55,381 nucleotides of DNA, taken from contig NZ_JABSNO010000024.1 of the NCBI RefSeq assembly GCF_013294015.1, forward strand, positions 1-55,381, written 5' to 3'. The notes beneath the pieces were generated by a model. That model had not been told where the DNA came from. It worked only from the letters and a program-made list of their open reading frames with translations, and did no database searches. This document shows positions 33,164-42,748 of this stretch, piece by piece (the stretch's first letter is position 1; every line of letters begins with the position of its first letter). Source of the stretch: Frigoriflavimonas asaccharolytica (lineage in GTDB: Bacteria > Bacteroidota > Bacteroidia > Flavobacteriales > Weeksellaceae). Both the position numbers and the translations under genes were made by a program.

Positions 33164-33841
33164 TTAATTTAATCTAAATTTAATGTAAGTGATTGTTTTC
33201 CCTTTGGATGAAAATAACTCTTCGTAGTAAGTCTGTACTTCCCTCAGAAGTGGTGTATCTGCAATGTATTCTGGTGCTCCATAGATATCATGATGCGCAG
33301 TAATTATTTCGCAACCACTACCTTGCAACATTCCCAAAGTATAGCCATGCAAAAATTCAGAATCTGTTTTTAAATGCATGATGCCATCTTTTTTTAATAT
33401 TTTTCTATATCTATTAAGAAAATCCGGATTCGTCATCCTATGTTTTGTACGTCGGTATTTTATTTGTGGATCAGGAAATGTGATCCAAATTTCATCTACC
33501 TCATTCCCTGCGAAAAGATTGTCTATAAGTTCTATTTGAGTACGAAGAAAACCTGCGTTTGTAAGATTTTTCTCGATCGCTTCTTTTGCACCGAACCAAA
33601 ATCTTGCACCTTTAATATCAATTCCTAAAAAATTTTTATTTGGAAATGCTGCAGCAAGATTTACAGTATATTCTCCTTTTCCACAACCTAATTCTAAAAC
33701 TAATGGATTATCATTTTTAAAAAATTGAGAATGCCACTTACCTTTCAAAGCAAAATCACCTGTTGCCTCTTCTCTGGTAGGTTGTACTACGTTTGGCAAT
33801 ATTTTATTTTCGTTGAATCTTGCTAGTTTATTTTTACCCAT
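33164..33841 (-). CDS. trmB: tRNA (guanine-N7-)-methyltransferase
   Basis: 225 residues from MGKNKLARF. A longer start at 33859 is rejected because it lies inside the -7 promoter element. Seen: SAM-binding LELGCGKGEYTVNLA, GIDIKGARFWFGA, the tRNA-binding and catalytic block WITFPDPQIKYRRTKHRM, and MHLKTDSEFLHGYT. It methylates G46 in the variable loop of tRNAs. First gene of a two-gene unit with a DUF6759-like lipoprotein. Confidence 0.96.
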   Translation of the reverse strand: MGKNKLARFNENKILPNVVQPTREEATGDFALKGKWHSQFFKNDNPLVLELGCGKGEYTVNLAAAFPNKNFLGIDIKGARFWFGAKEAIEKNLTNAGFLRTQIELIDNLFAGNEVDEIWITFPDPQIKYRRTKHRMTNPDFLNRYRKILKKDGIMHLKTDSEFLHGYTLGMLQGSGCEIITAHHDIYGAPEYIADTPLLREVQTYYEELFSSKGKTITYIKFRLN

Positions 33842-33856
33842 ATTATTTTTGACCTT

Positions 33857-33864
33857 CAAATATA
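33857..33864 (-). promoter_or_regulatory. -7 element of trmB promoter
   Basis: Minus strand TATATTTG, exact TAnnTTTG, 15 bases upstream of the chosen ATG. It decides the trmB start. Confidence 0.6.
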
Positions 33865-33920
33865 AGAAAAATCTTTTCTTTTAAAATGTTTAATTTCATA
33901 TTTGAATCTTAACAATAAAA

Positions 33921-33947
33921 AAACTCAATCTAATCAAGATTGAGTTT
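33921..33947 (-). terminator. Terminator of DUF6759-like gene 3
   Basis: AAACTCAATCT (33921-33931) pairs with AGATTGAGTTT (33937-33947), 5-base loop; on the minus strand it runs into TTTTTTTATTG. Confidence 0.85.
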
Positions 33948-33969
33948 AAATATAAATTTCTAAAAAATT

Positions 33970-34833
33970 TTATTTTGGGTTGGAAAGAGATACCATTATC
34001 GCCTTTTGTACAGTCTTTTGAGATGCATATTGCGCACCACATACTACACTTGTGAAGAGATAATCTCCTTTTTGCACTACAATGGAATTTTCGTTATGTG
34101 CTGGGACTGCAAGTCTATATTTGGTATTACCAACGCCTTCAATGCGCACAATCATATCACAATCAGATTTGTTTTCTATCATCACAATGCAATCTTTGCT
34201 GGAAGGGTCGTTATCAAATAATTTATTTAATAATTGTACGGTTTTATTTTTATGTTCGACTGGAGAATCATTCATTAATAAAGCGAATTCAGCTTCTTCC
34301 CCTTTTCCCATCATAGCACTTGAAGCAGAATAATTTGGTGTCGCAACTGCAGATGCTTTACCAGAAGATGGAGAATATGATTTTGCTTTTGTTAATGCAT
34401 CTGAGTAAGATGAAGTGTTTACATTACTTGTTCCCGCTGTACTGGGAGCCTTATTTGCAACATATCTAGAAGTGTTGTTTATTTCTTTCAATCTATTTTC
34501 ATAAACGATTCTTTGCTTTTTCTTAATAGTCTCCGTCATTTCTTCAAACGAAATTTTTGTTGAAGGATTTTTTTTCAAAAGCGCCAATTTTTCTTGAAGT
34601 TTTGGAACTCTTTGATCGTCTGGATAAGCATCTTTTATGTATTTCCCAATTAAATCCATTAATCTTGGTTTCAAGATTTTTCTTCTAGGATCATTGTCGT
34701 GTGCATCTCGTAAAAACGCATCTATTTCGTAGATGTTTTTACTCGCCATTATTTTGTCATAATTTTTATCTCTACTTTGCGCTGGAGCCAGCATAAATAG
34801 GATCATGGTACAAAAGAATAATAGTTTTTTCAT
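33970..34833 (-). CDS. DUF6759-like exported protein, paralogue 3
   Basis: 287 residues, the longest of the four. It has a cleavable signal ending LAPAQS rather than a lipobox. Seen: the N-terminal helical segment (KNIYEIDAFLRDAHDNDPRR then KILKPRLMDLI), a Lys/Arg-rich helical part, a Ser/Ala-rich linker (about 125-180), KTVQLLNKLFDNDPSSKD, and the core NKSDCDMIVRIEG, LAVPAHNENSIVVQKGDY, SVVCGAQYASQKT. It is a monocistronic gene with its own terminator. Function unknown; the extended linker suggests a spacer between a helical N-domain and a beta-rich C-domain. Confidence 0.78.
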   Translation of the reverse strand: MKKLLFFCTMILFMLAPAQSRDKNYDKIMASKNIYEIDAFLRDAHDNDPRRKILKPRLMDLIGKYIKDAYPDDQRVPKLQEKLALLKKNPSTKISFEEMTETIKKKQRIVYENRLKEINNTSRYVANKAPSTAGTSNVNTSSYSDALTKAKSYSPSSGKASAVATPNYSASSAMMGKGEEAEFALLMNDSPVEHKNKTVQLLNKLFDNDPSSKDCIVMIENKSDCDMIVRIEGVGNTKYRLAVPAHNENSIVVQKGDYLFTSVVCGAQYASQKTVQKAIMVSLSNPK

Positions 34834-34945
34834 ATTTAAATTATATATTTATAAAGTACAATTGGCTATAAAGTTTTACAAAATTACGTACTTTATTTGT
34901 ATTTAAATATTCACCTTGCAAAAGTCATTCCGAAAATTCTAGAGC

Positions 34946-35740
34946 TTATTCTGCAATATTCTGTATATTAGACACTTCTATTCTTTTAAGATAAATTGGT
35001 AGATATTTTTCTACAAAAACTTTTACAATTTCCAGATTTCCAGATTCTATGTATGGCGATAAATTTTCTGATGTATAAATAAATTGTAAAAAATTCTGAA
35101 TAAGATTTTTAGGAATTTTTATTTTTGTGAAATATTCATCCCCGAAATAATTTTTAATAATAAGTGTCTCTTTGCTCATTTTTTCATAAGCATACAATCT
35201 TTGCTTTCTTTTTCTATCACCAGAAATGATATCATAAATACTATTAACACTTATGGACAATCCGCCATCTGCGAAAGAAGCTACTGGAGCAATTGGCGAT
35301 TGCCCATTTCCTTTTGGTACGGGAAGTCCAATCATTTTTTGCAATCGCATTTCTTTTTCACCTATTTTTATTTTGGCAACGTCTGCTCTCAAATTTTTTG
35401 TAGGTTTAAATCTTGCGATTACAACTTCTTCAATATCGTAGTAAGAAATTTTCAACTCGAAAAGATTTTTCTGTCCTGCAAGCATTTCGCTGGTTACTTT
35501 AATGTCTTTTCTTTCGGTGATGATGGATGTAAACCTTATTGTTTCCCCAACTTTTGCCTCAATTGTAAATTCACCATTATAGTTGCTGAGCACCGTTTTT
35601 TGCGCATTCAAATTTGTTACGAATAATTGATTTAAATAAATATTAGAATCATCTCTAAGAAATACTGCTCCAGAGAAGAGTTGTGCATTCACTTTGATGC
35701 AAATCGCGACTAATAAAAATAGGAAAATTGTCTTTTTCAT
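34946..35740 (-). CDS. Exported protein with carboxypeptidase-regulatory-like domain
   Basis: 264 residues, signal peptide ending KVNAQ. Residues about 20-100 form a CarboxypepD_reg-like beta-sandwich (GAVFLRDDSNIYLNQLFVTNLNAQ, VLSNYNGEFTIEAKVGETIRFTS, YYDIEEVVIARFKP). This is the same type of domain that opens SusC-like receptors, but no barrel follows. The C-terminal half is helical and unrecognised. Known: stand-alone proteins of this kind are common in Flavobacteriia, in the envelope, with unknown roles. Promoter element 35749-35756. Confidence 0.8.
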   Translation of the reverse strand: MKKTIFLFLLVAICIKVNAQLFSGAVFLRDDSNIYLNQLFVTNLNAQKTVLSNYNGEFTIEAKVGETIRFTSIITERKDIKVTSEMLAGQKNLFELKISYYDIEEVVIARFKPTKNLRADVAKIKIGEKEMRLQKMIGLPVPKGNGQSPIAPVASFADGGLSISVNSIYDIISGDRKRKQRLYAYEKMSKETLIIKNYFGDEYFTKIKIPKNLIQNFLQFIYTSENLSPYIESGNLEIVKVFVEKYLPIYLKRIEVSNIQNIAE

Positions 35741-35748
35741 TGTAGTTG

Positions 35749-35756
35749 CAAAAATA
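35749..35756 (-). promoter_or_regulatory. -7 element of the carboxypeptidase-regulatory-like gene
   Basis: Minus strand TATTTTTGC, exact TAnnTTTG, 8 bases upstream of the ATG; a leader of only a few bases is implied. Confidence 0.55.
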
Positions 35757-35867
35757 TTGAGAATAATATACTTTTGCTCTATATTGGATAAGGAAATCAG
35801 GTTAAAGTTTGGTTAAATAAAATAGCAATTGCTGTAAAGTTTGTTATAAATAGTTAAAAAACAACAA

Positions 35868-38800
35868 TTAATCTTTAAAAAATTGATCATTTCTATTTTT
35901 CACCAAAAGCCAGCTAGTGTATTTCACTCTAGTATTGCTACCAAATTCTGTCCATTCTAGAATATACCAATATGTAGCAGTATTTACTGCTCTACCGTTG
36001 GAAAATTTCCCATCCCAAGTATATCTGTTTGAAGGCGAACCGCGGAAAATCTCTGCACCATATCTATCAAATATTCTAAAAACGATATCTTGTTTGGAAC
36101 TTAAATCGGAGTAATTAATTTCATCATTAATTCCGTCAAAATTTGGGGTGATAGCATTGATTAAATTAATGATGGCAAAGGGTTTTTTTACGGGTTCGCA
36201 AGCCAATTTATCTCGCACATACGCAATAAATTGCCCTCTCTGTAAATCATTAAAAATATTAGAACTTTGCCAAACGATGCCGTCTAAAGAATATTCATAC
36301 GGTGGAGTTCCTCCTGTTGCCGTGATGGTTACAACACCATTATTGATATCTATTGCGGTAATTTCTGGTAAAGAATTTGCAGAAACTACCACGTTCTGTC
36401 TGTAAACACAACCATTGAAAGTAAGATCTACAAAATAAGATCCTACGGCAATATTGCTAATAGAAGAAGATGTTGCACCTGTGCTCCATAGATAACTTTC
36501 AAAGTTGGGACCAGCATCCAATGTAATTCTTGCGCTTCCACAAATAATTACATCTTTTAAAATATCTGATTTTTTTGGAGTTTTGATATTTATCGTAATA
36601 CTTGCAACAATTGGGCAAATTCCAGCTTTTTGAAACCTTATGAAATAAGTTTGTGTACCCGTTGCATTTATAGAATTTTGAATTGGGCTCACATTATTTT
36701 GAGCATTAGCTAAAGTTCCAAAAAATGTAGCAGCAACGAAGGTATCTGTAGTATATTGTAAAATATAGTCGGAAAGATTAATTAATTTCTGACCATCCAA
36801 ATTGTCATCACAAATATTTTGAGTAGATGTATTGATTAATAATGGAATTTTTGCGCCAAAATTTAGTATCAACGATTTTATAACTGGTGCACAACCATCT
36901 GGAGATTCCACTCGGATGAAAATAGTGGTAGTTGCCGTGAATGTAAAATTATTTGGTAATGTAATTGTGTTTCCTGCAACAGCATCTGCATTATTTGCAT
37001 AATATTTTACGATAAAATAAGTGGAATTTGGCAATATTGTAGGTGTAATTGTAGAAAGAACTACCGAAATACTTCCGTCTAAATTATCATCACAAAAAGC
37101 TTGTGGAATATCTGCGACTATAGCTAGTGGAAAAAAGTTCAGCGTGATTTGCGCAATTTTTGTACACCCGATTGGAGAAGTTATTAGTGCAAATACGATA
37201 GTTCCAGCTGGAGCATTAAATGCAGTAGCATTCGTTATTTCTGCAGCAGCATTTTGCGTTTGAGCATCTAAAAGTGTAGGATAGTATTTTACTACAACAG
37301 GATTTTGCGTAGTCACATTTGCGGTAGTTAAATTGTAAGTACCTGTTCCGTTTACATTGCAAGCAAAAATTGTAGGGTTCGTAATTGGTATTTCTTGAAT
37401 GAGGATAGTAACCGTTACCGTTTCACATTCTGGGAAGTCTACATTGGAACCACAAAAATTGTAAGTAAAAGTATCAGTAGCAGCTACACCTGGATTGTTT
37501 GCTGTGTATGTTATCAAACCAGTAGTTGGATTAATATTTACACTTCCCATAGTAGGAGGTGTGACAATATTAATAGAGGCAACAACAATTGGCTGAACAA
37601 TGGAAGGTGCAGAAAAAGCTGGTGTAATATTTTGAGAAGTACAAATTGTATAGGTAGCCGTAGAGTTTACGAGGCATTTCAAAACTTTAAAAGGGACGGA
37701 AACCAATGGAGCGCAGCTTCCTAATGTTACACTTGCAACATAATTTCCTGGAGTTGTAGGGTTGAAGGAACTGGATGTAGCACCAGGTATTGGATTTCCG
37801 TTTAAAAACCATTGGTAAGAATCGTAGATGATAGGATCTACAGTTAAAGTAATACCAGGAGCACAGCTTCCACCAGAAGTTAAAATTTCTGGTGTAGTAG
37901 GAAATCCTGCGAAAAATCCACCGTATCCTACAGCATCACTACCTGCATTAATTCCAGCGGTGATAGCTTTGGAAGAATTTACGGTAATATTTCCTGTTAC
38001 GTTTGGAATTCCATAAGTTACCCAATTTGCGCTACCCGTCATCGCGAAAGGTCCAGTTCCAGCTGGTGGAGGAGTTCCGTTTACCAATACTACAGCACCA
38101 GTTTCTGTGATAAGATTTAGTTTTGTAGGGATATTCAGAATTCCTGCAGGATTTCCGTTAGAGATTACTTCGTTCTCGTCTATCAAACCCAGCTCGTCTA
38201 TTTGCTTTGGCAAATAGCAATTTAATGATGGTATAAAATTAAAACCTCCAGTAGCTACAGAACTTGCATTGTTGATACCTGCAAGAAGTTGATAAACATA
38301 GGCGTTTTGGCTGGTACGTATAAATAAATTATAATGCTCATTACCTTGCAAAATATATTTTGAATCTGGTACTGTGTAATATTGTCCCTCGTTTAGTGTT
38401 GCAGCGGGTAGAGTTTCATTATTCAAAAATACTTGCGTATTGTTGGTGGTAGCAACTATTATTGCACCTTCCATATTAATGCCGATGGCGCCGTTTCCCT
38501 TTACGAGAGCAAATTCATTTCCCAGTCTATTTACAGGAACAGATTGATCCATCAAAATGTCTGAAGCGGTAGCAATATTTCCGGCATATTGTCCATTAAA
38601 GTTTCCGTTTGTTACATTCACTGGTTTTGTGGCAACAATTTTTGCACCGATAAAAGTATCTGAGTTGGTCGCAATATTTCCACTACCATCTATGATGTAA
38701 GATTGTCCTTTGTTTAATGTGAAAGTAATCGTTGGATTTGTAGCGCCAGTCGTTCCATTAGAAAATACAACTGTTGGACTATAACCAGAAACGGTGACGG

Positions 38801-39290
38801 AAGTATTGTCTTGGGTAGCCAAAATACTCGTCATGAAATTAAGAATAGGATTTGTAACCGTGATTGGTGCCATTGCCGTGTAGAAAGTAGTTCCAGTAGA
38901 TGGTAAACCTTTGGATGTCACAATTTCAGCATGGTTTAATACAGAAAATCTCAAATTGGCATAAAAAGGAAATTCAGCTTTCACGTATAAACCTTTCGTG
39001 ATGGGTGTAAAAAGATCTGCTTGTTGTGTGGTGATGATTAAATTTCTTGCCACATCAAATTTTTGTGGATTTCCTTTGCTGATGGTTACGGTACCAATAG
39101 CAATATTATTATTAAAAATAGTAACCTGAAAAGGAGTTGTTCTATTAGTAGAAAGATATATTTTTTGAAAAGGATTTGGATTTCCAGTTCTATCGATCAT
39201 CGGGGCAAAATAGTGCTCTCTATCTAGCTGAGCAAAGCTGGTAGAGTAGAAGGTAATAAATAGAAGGAAAAAGATAAATTTTTTCAGCAT
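35868..39290 (-). CDS. Giant secreted IgGFc-binding-like protein with type B sorting domain, paralogue 1
   Basis: 1140 residues. Signal peptide 1-20 (SFAQ). From 22, LDREHYFAPM begins an IgGFc-binding-like region to about 480 (DILMDQSVPVNRLGNEFALVKG, NCYLPKQIDELG, VTAGINAGSDAVGYGGFFAGF). An Ig-like unit follows (YDSYQWFLNGNPIPGA), then a cadherin-like unit (NPTTGLITYTANNPG), then three unit repeats with CDDNLDGS and CDDNLDGQ. Near the end are LDAGPNFESYLWSTGAT and a SprB-like PPYEYSLDGIVWQSSNIF. The last about 98 residues are the gliding-associated C-terminal (type B sorting) domain: NAITPNFDGINDEINYSDL, DRYGAEIFRG, WDGK. Exported by Sec, then the type IX system; adhesion is inferred. Confidence 0.9.
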   Translation of the reverse strand: MLKKFIFFLLFITFYSTSFAQLDREHYFAPMIDRTGNPNPFQKIYLSTNRTTPFQVTIFNNNIAIGTVTISKGNPQKFDVARNLIITTQQADLFTPITKGLYVKAEFPFYANLRFSVLNHAEIVTSKGLPSTGTTFYTAMAPITVTNPILNFMTSILATQDNTSVTVSGYSPTVVFSNGTTGATNPTITFTLNKGQSYIIDGSGNIATNSDTFIGAKIVATKPVNVTNGNFNGQYAGNIATASDILMDQSVPVNRLGNEFALVKGNGAIGINMEGAIIVATTNNTQVFLNNETLPAATLNEGQYYTVPDSKYILQGNEHYNLFIRTSQNAYVYQLLAGINNASSVATGGFNFIPSLNCYLPKQIDELGLIDENEVISNGNPAGILNIPTKLNLITETGAVVLVNGTPPPAGTGPFAMTGSANWVTYGIPNVTGNITVNSSKAITAGINAGSDAVGYGGFFAGFPTTPEILTSGGSCAPGITLTVDPIIYDSYQWFLNGNPIPGATSSSFNPTTPGNYVASVTLGSCAPLVSVPFKVLKCLVNSTATYTICTSQNITPAFSAPSIVQPIVVASINIVTPPTMGSVNINPTTGLITYTANNPGVAATDTFTYNFCGSNVDFPECETVTVTILIQEIPITNPTIFACNVNGTGTYNLTTANVTTQNPVVVKYYPTLLDAQTQNAAAEITNATAFNAPAGTIVFALITSPIGCTKIAQITLNFFPLAIVADIPQAFCDDNLDGSISVVLSTITPTILPNSTYFIVKYYANNADAVAGNTITLPNNFTFTATTTIFIRVESPDGCAPVIKSLILNFGAKIPLLINTSTQNICDDNLDGQKLINLSDYILQYTTDTFVAATFFGTLANAQNNVSPIQNSINATGTQTYFIRFQKAGICPIVASITINIKTPKKSDILKDVIICGSARITLDAGPNFESYLWSTGATSSSISNIAVGSYFVDLTFNGCVYRQNVVVSANSLPEITAIDINNGVVTITATGGTPPYEYSLDGIVWQSSNIFNDLQRGQFIAYVRDKLACEPVKKPFAIINLINAITPNFDGINDEINYSDLSSKQDIVFRIFDRYGAEIFRGSPSNRYTWDGKFSNGRAVNTATYWYILEWTEFGSNTRVKYTSWLLVKNRNDQFFKD

Positions 39291-39715
39291 ATTATATTTA
39301 ATATCGAATTTTTAATTAATAAAAGTACGTATTAATATTTAAATAGAACTAAAAAATAAATGATTGCGTTTGTAAATATGATGCGCTCTAGGTTTTTGTA
39401 AAATTTTAAATCTCACATCTTTCTCTTTCATTTTTAGATTCGTTATTTTCAGAAATATTGCTACTCGGGCTTTATTTAATTATAAAGATAAGAGGATGGA
39501 AAATAGTACTATTTAAAAAATTTATTAATATCGTGAGTTTCTAATCAACTATTATTGCTAGTCTTACTTGGTAAGCAGCATTAAATTTTAATCGAAGTTT
39601 TCAAAAACAAATTGGTTTAAGATTATTAATGATTGGAAAAAATGCGCTTTTACATTTAAATATAAACAAAAAAAAAGCACGACCGTAAAGTCGTGCTTAA
39701 TAAAGTATTTTAAAT
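39291..39715. other. 425-bp spacer between paralogues 1 and 2
   Basis: AT-rich and without a convincing gene. It holds the terminator of paralogue 2 (39667-39698) and, near 39316, TACTTTTA on the minus strand, a weak -7-like element for paralogue 1. A minus-strand reading entering it from paralogue 2 is a shadow. Confidence 0.5.
39667..39698 (-). terminator. Terminator of secreted paralogue 2
   Basis: AAGCACGAC (39675-39683) pairs with GTCGTGCTT (39690-39698), 6-base loop; minus-strand exit is a T run to 39667. Confidence 0.88.
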
Positions 39716-42541
39716 TTAGTAATTCGTGTTTTTCACCATTATCCAACCAGAATAGGCAACTGGTGTACCGTTTACATCTAGTTCGTTCCAAGTGATGCTG
39801 TACCAATAATTTCCGGTAGATACTTTTCTATCATTTACTTTTCCGTCCCATTTGTAACCGTTGTCTTTATTGGCTTGGAAAATTTTATTTCCATAACGAT
39901 CATAAATATCTACAATTAAATTTTTCTTGTAGGCCAACTCGCTATAATCTACAAAATCATTGATGTTGTCTCCATTTGGCGTTATCGCATTGATGAGGTT
40001 TGGAATTGTAAGTTCTAAGATAACTGGTAGACAATTGAAAGAATCTTTAATATAAAATATATTTGATCCTCTTGGTAGATTTGTAAAAACATTAGAGTTT
40101 TGAAACGTGGAATTATCTAAAGAATACTGATAAGGAGGATTGCCACCAATTGCAGTAATCGTTGCGGAGTTGTTAGAAATTTCTACATTATTAACCAATA
40201 AATCTGGCACTTTAAATACCTTAACTTTTTGTCTGGTAATACAATTGTTTATTCCTAAATCTACCCAATATTCACCAACAGAAACATTACTAATTGTAGC
40301 TGTAGTTTCGCCTGTACTCCATAGATAAGAATCAAAACCTCCGCCTGCATCTAGTGTAGTAGTATTTTCTATACAAATGTATTGATCTGGTAGCGTAGTG
40401 CTAAATCTTTGTGGAGTAACTACCAAAGTTATTTTGGCAATTTTGAAACATCCACCATTATTGGTTACTTTCACATAAACCAAAGAACTAGGAACGGTGT
40501 AGTTTGTAGGATTTAATATTTCATTAGTTCCATTTTGCGCATCTGCTAAACCAGGATAATATTGAAAAGTAGCTCCTGCCGTTGTTGTAACTACTGCCGA
40601 AGTTAAATCAAAAGTTGCTGTAGTTGGATTGGCTGCAATAAAACATTCCGTTAGCGTTACGTTGATTACATCTGGATAAGTTGGTACATCAAAATTGACC
40701 GTTACTTGTTCACAATCTATAAATTCTGCAGCATCTCCACAGAAAGAAAACACCATAGAATCATTACCTATAAAACCAGGATTTGGTGTATATGTGATTA
40801 CTCCTGTACCAGAATCTATAGAAGCTATACCATTTGCTGGTGGTGTAACGATAGTAACGGTAGAAGGTACTGGTATTTGAGTTGAATTTGTGAATGCAGG
40901 AAAGATTGCTAATGGTGCACAAGCTACTAAATTCTGGGTAGAAGTTGCAAGACATGTGAACACTTTAAATACAGGTGTAATAGCTGGTGCACAAGATCCT
41001 ACGGTAACTGTACAAGTAAAATTACCACCAACTAATGGCGTGTAAGAATTATTTGTAGCTCCTGGAATTGCCACACCATTTAAATTCCATTGATAGGTAT
41101 CATAACTATCATCTACTTCCAAAACAAGACCAGGAATACAGTCTCCTGTTTGTTTAGAAATTAATGGAATACTAGAAAATCCTGCAAAATATCCTCCGTA
41201 TCCTACTACACCACTTCCACCTGCAATACCTGCAGTTACGGCTTTTGTAGAATTTACAGTAATGTTCCCCGTTACACTTGGTAGTGAGTAAGATACCCAG
41301 TTTGTACTACCCGTCACAGGAAATGGACCTTGTGCTGCGGTTGGTACAACACCATTCACAGTAACAGCGGCACCAACTTCGGTAAGAATATTTAATTTTA
41401 TCGTTGGGTTTAATGTAGTGTAATAAGGTAGCTGATTAATAAGACCAATTTCATCAATTTTTCTAGGTAAGAAACAGTTCAAAGGAGGTATGTAATTAAA
41501 TCCAATTGTAGCATTACTAGTAGCAACACCAGCTAAAAGTTGATAAACATATACATTTTTTGAAGTTCGGATGTGCATATTGTAATGCCCACTTCCTTGG
41601 TTGATGTATGGAGCAGAAGTTACTCTGTAGTATTGTCCTTCATTAATAGTAGCAACCGGTAGTGCAGCACCATTTAAAAAAATTTGTGTTCCACTTTCAG
41701 TACCTACTATCACGGCACCTTCCATTCCCTCATCAATATTTCCAAAACCTTTTACCATCACAAATTCATCGCCCAATCTATCTGTTGGTACAGATTGATC
41801 CATTACAATATCTTCTCCATCAAAAGAACTTGTAATTGCGAATTGTCCGTCAAAATTTCCATTGGTTACAGAGATGTTTTTATCTGCCTCTATTTTTGCA
41901 CCTATAAAGCCATCTCTATTTGCGAGAATGTTGGTTCTACCTTCCATTATGTAAGATTGTCCCTTCATCAACGTAAAAGTCGTCACAGGATTTGTAGCTC
42001 CAGTAGTACCATTGCTAAATTGCACATTTGCATTGTAGCCAGAAACAGTAACTGTGGTATTATCTTCGGTGGCCAACATTCCAAGAGTGAAATTTTGCCC
42101 AGATCCACTAGTAGTTAATGGTGCATGTACAGAGTAAAACTTTTTACCTATACCAGCTTTCCCTTTGGAGGTGAGAATTTCACCATGAGAAGTTATAGAA
42201 AATCTTAATGTTGCGTAATAAGGTTTGTCTGCTTTTGTGTATAGTCCTAAATTTTTTACAGTAAAAAGGTCTGATTGAGAACTTGTAATAATATTATTTA
42301 AAGGAACATCAAAAAACTGTGGACTTCCTTTACTGATAGTAACGGTGCCAATAACAACATTATTACTAAAAATAGATACCGGAAAAGGTGTTACAGAATC
42401 TGTAGAGAAAAATAGTGCTTGCCTATTATTTGCAGGACCTCTAGACATCATCGGTGCAAACCAATGATCTGTATCTCTTTGCGCAGAAAATTCGCTGGTA
42501 GTAACAAAGAATAAAACTAAAATTAGTAGAAGTTTTTTCAT
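39716..42541 (-). CDS. Giant secreted IgGFc-binding-like protein with type B sorting domain, paralogue 2
   Basis: 941 residues, the shortest of the four. Signal peptide ends FSAQ; RDTDHWFAPMMSRGP starts the IgGFc-binding-like region (DIVMDQSVPTDRLGDEFVMVKG, NCFLPRKIDEIG, VVGYGGYFAGF). Then YDTYQWNLNGVAIPGAT, the cadherin-like unit DSGTGVITYTPNPGFIGNDS, only one further repeat unit (CFIAANPTTATFDLTSA), LDAGGGFDSYLWSTGET, SprB-like PPYQYSLDNSTFQNSNVF, and the sorting domain (NAITPNGDNINDFVDYSEL, YDRYGNKIF, WDGK). It differs from its neighbours mainly by losing middle repeats. Its own promoter-like block and terminator make it a separate transcript. Confidence 0.9.
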   Translation of the reverse strand: MKKLLLILVLFFVTTSEFSAQRDTDHWFAPMMSRGPANNRQALFFSTDSVTPFPVSIFSNNVVIGTVTISKGSPQFFDVPLNNIITSSQSDLFTVKNLGLYTKADKPYYATLRFSITSHGEILTSKGKAGIGKKFYSVHAPLTTSGSGQNFTLGMLATEDNTTVTVSGYNANVQFSNGTTGATNPVTTFTLMKGQSYIMEGRTNILANRDGFIGAKIEADKNISVTNGNFDGQFAITSSFDGEDIVMDQSVPTDRLGDEFVMVKGFGNIDEGMEGAVIVGTESGTQIFLNGAALPVATINEGQYYRVTSAPYINQGSGHYNMHIRTSKNVYVYQLLAGVATSNATIGFNYIPPLNCFLPRKIDEIGLINQLPYYTTLNPTIKLNILTEVGAAVTVNGVVPTAAQGPFPVTGSTNWVSYSLPSVTGNITVNSTKAVTAGIAGGSGVVGYGGYFAGFSSIPLISKQTGDCIPGLVLEVDDSYDTYQWNLNGVAIPGATNNSYTPLVGGNFTCTVTVGSCAPAITPVFKVFTCLATSTQNLVACAPLAIFPAFTNSTQIPVPSTVTIVTPPANGIASIDSGTGVITYTPNPGFIGNDSMVFSFCGDAAEFIDCEQVTVNFDVPTYPDVINVTLTECFIAANPTTATFDLTSAVVTTTAGATFQYYPGLADAQNGTNEILNPTNYTVPSSLVYVKVTNNGGCFKIAKITLVVTPQRFSTTLPDQYICIENTTTLDAGGGFDSYLWSTGETTATISNVSVGEYWVDLGINNCITRQKVKVFKVPDLLVNNVEISNNSATITAIGGNPPYQYSLDNSTFQNSNVFTNLPRGSNIFYIKDSFNCLPVILELTIPNLINAITPNGDNINDFVDYSELAYKKNLIVDIYDRYGNKIFQANKDNGYKWDGKVNDRKVSTGNYWYSITWNELDVNGTPVAYSGWIMVKNTNY

Positions 42542-42584
42542 AGATAAATGTTATTAATGATGAGTAATATTTTTTTTTCGAGCA

Positions 42585-42592
42585 TAAAGATA
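42585..42592 (-). promoter_or_regulatory. Candidate -7 element of paralogue 2
   Basis: Minus strand TATCTTTATGC within a block (ATAAAATACTATCTTTA) repeated upstream of paralogue 3. Confidence 0.5.
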
Positions 42593-42701
42593 GTATTTTA
42601 TTTCCACTTTTATTATCAACTCAATTTTCTGCTCTGTTAAAGATATTTTTTGTAATAATTTTTAAAATTAGAAGTTTATTTCAGCTTTTTCAAATAAAGA
42701 A

Positions 42702-42724
42702 AAGCACGGTAAAATACCGTGCTT
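42702..42724 (-). terminator. Terminator of secreted paralogue 3
   Basis: AAGCACGGTA (42702-42711) pairs with TACCGTGCTT (42715-42724), 3-base loop; minus-strand exit TTTTCTTTATTT. Confidence 0.88.
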
Positions 42725-42748
42725 CATCATTTTAATATTAAAATTCTT

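Noticed and set aside
41684-42118. Long plus-strand frame inside secreted paralogue 2 (144 codons)
   Set aside because: Antisense of the conserved IgGFc-like region; Cys/His/Ile/Ser-rich composition typical of shadows.
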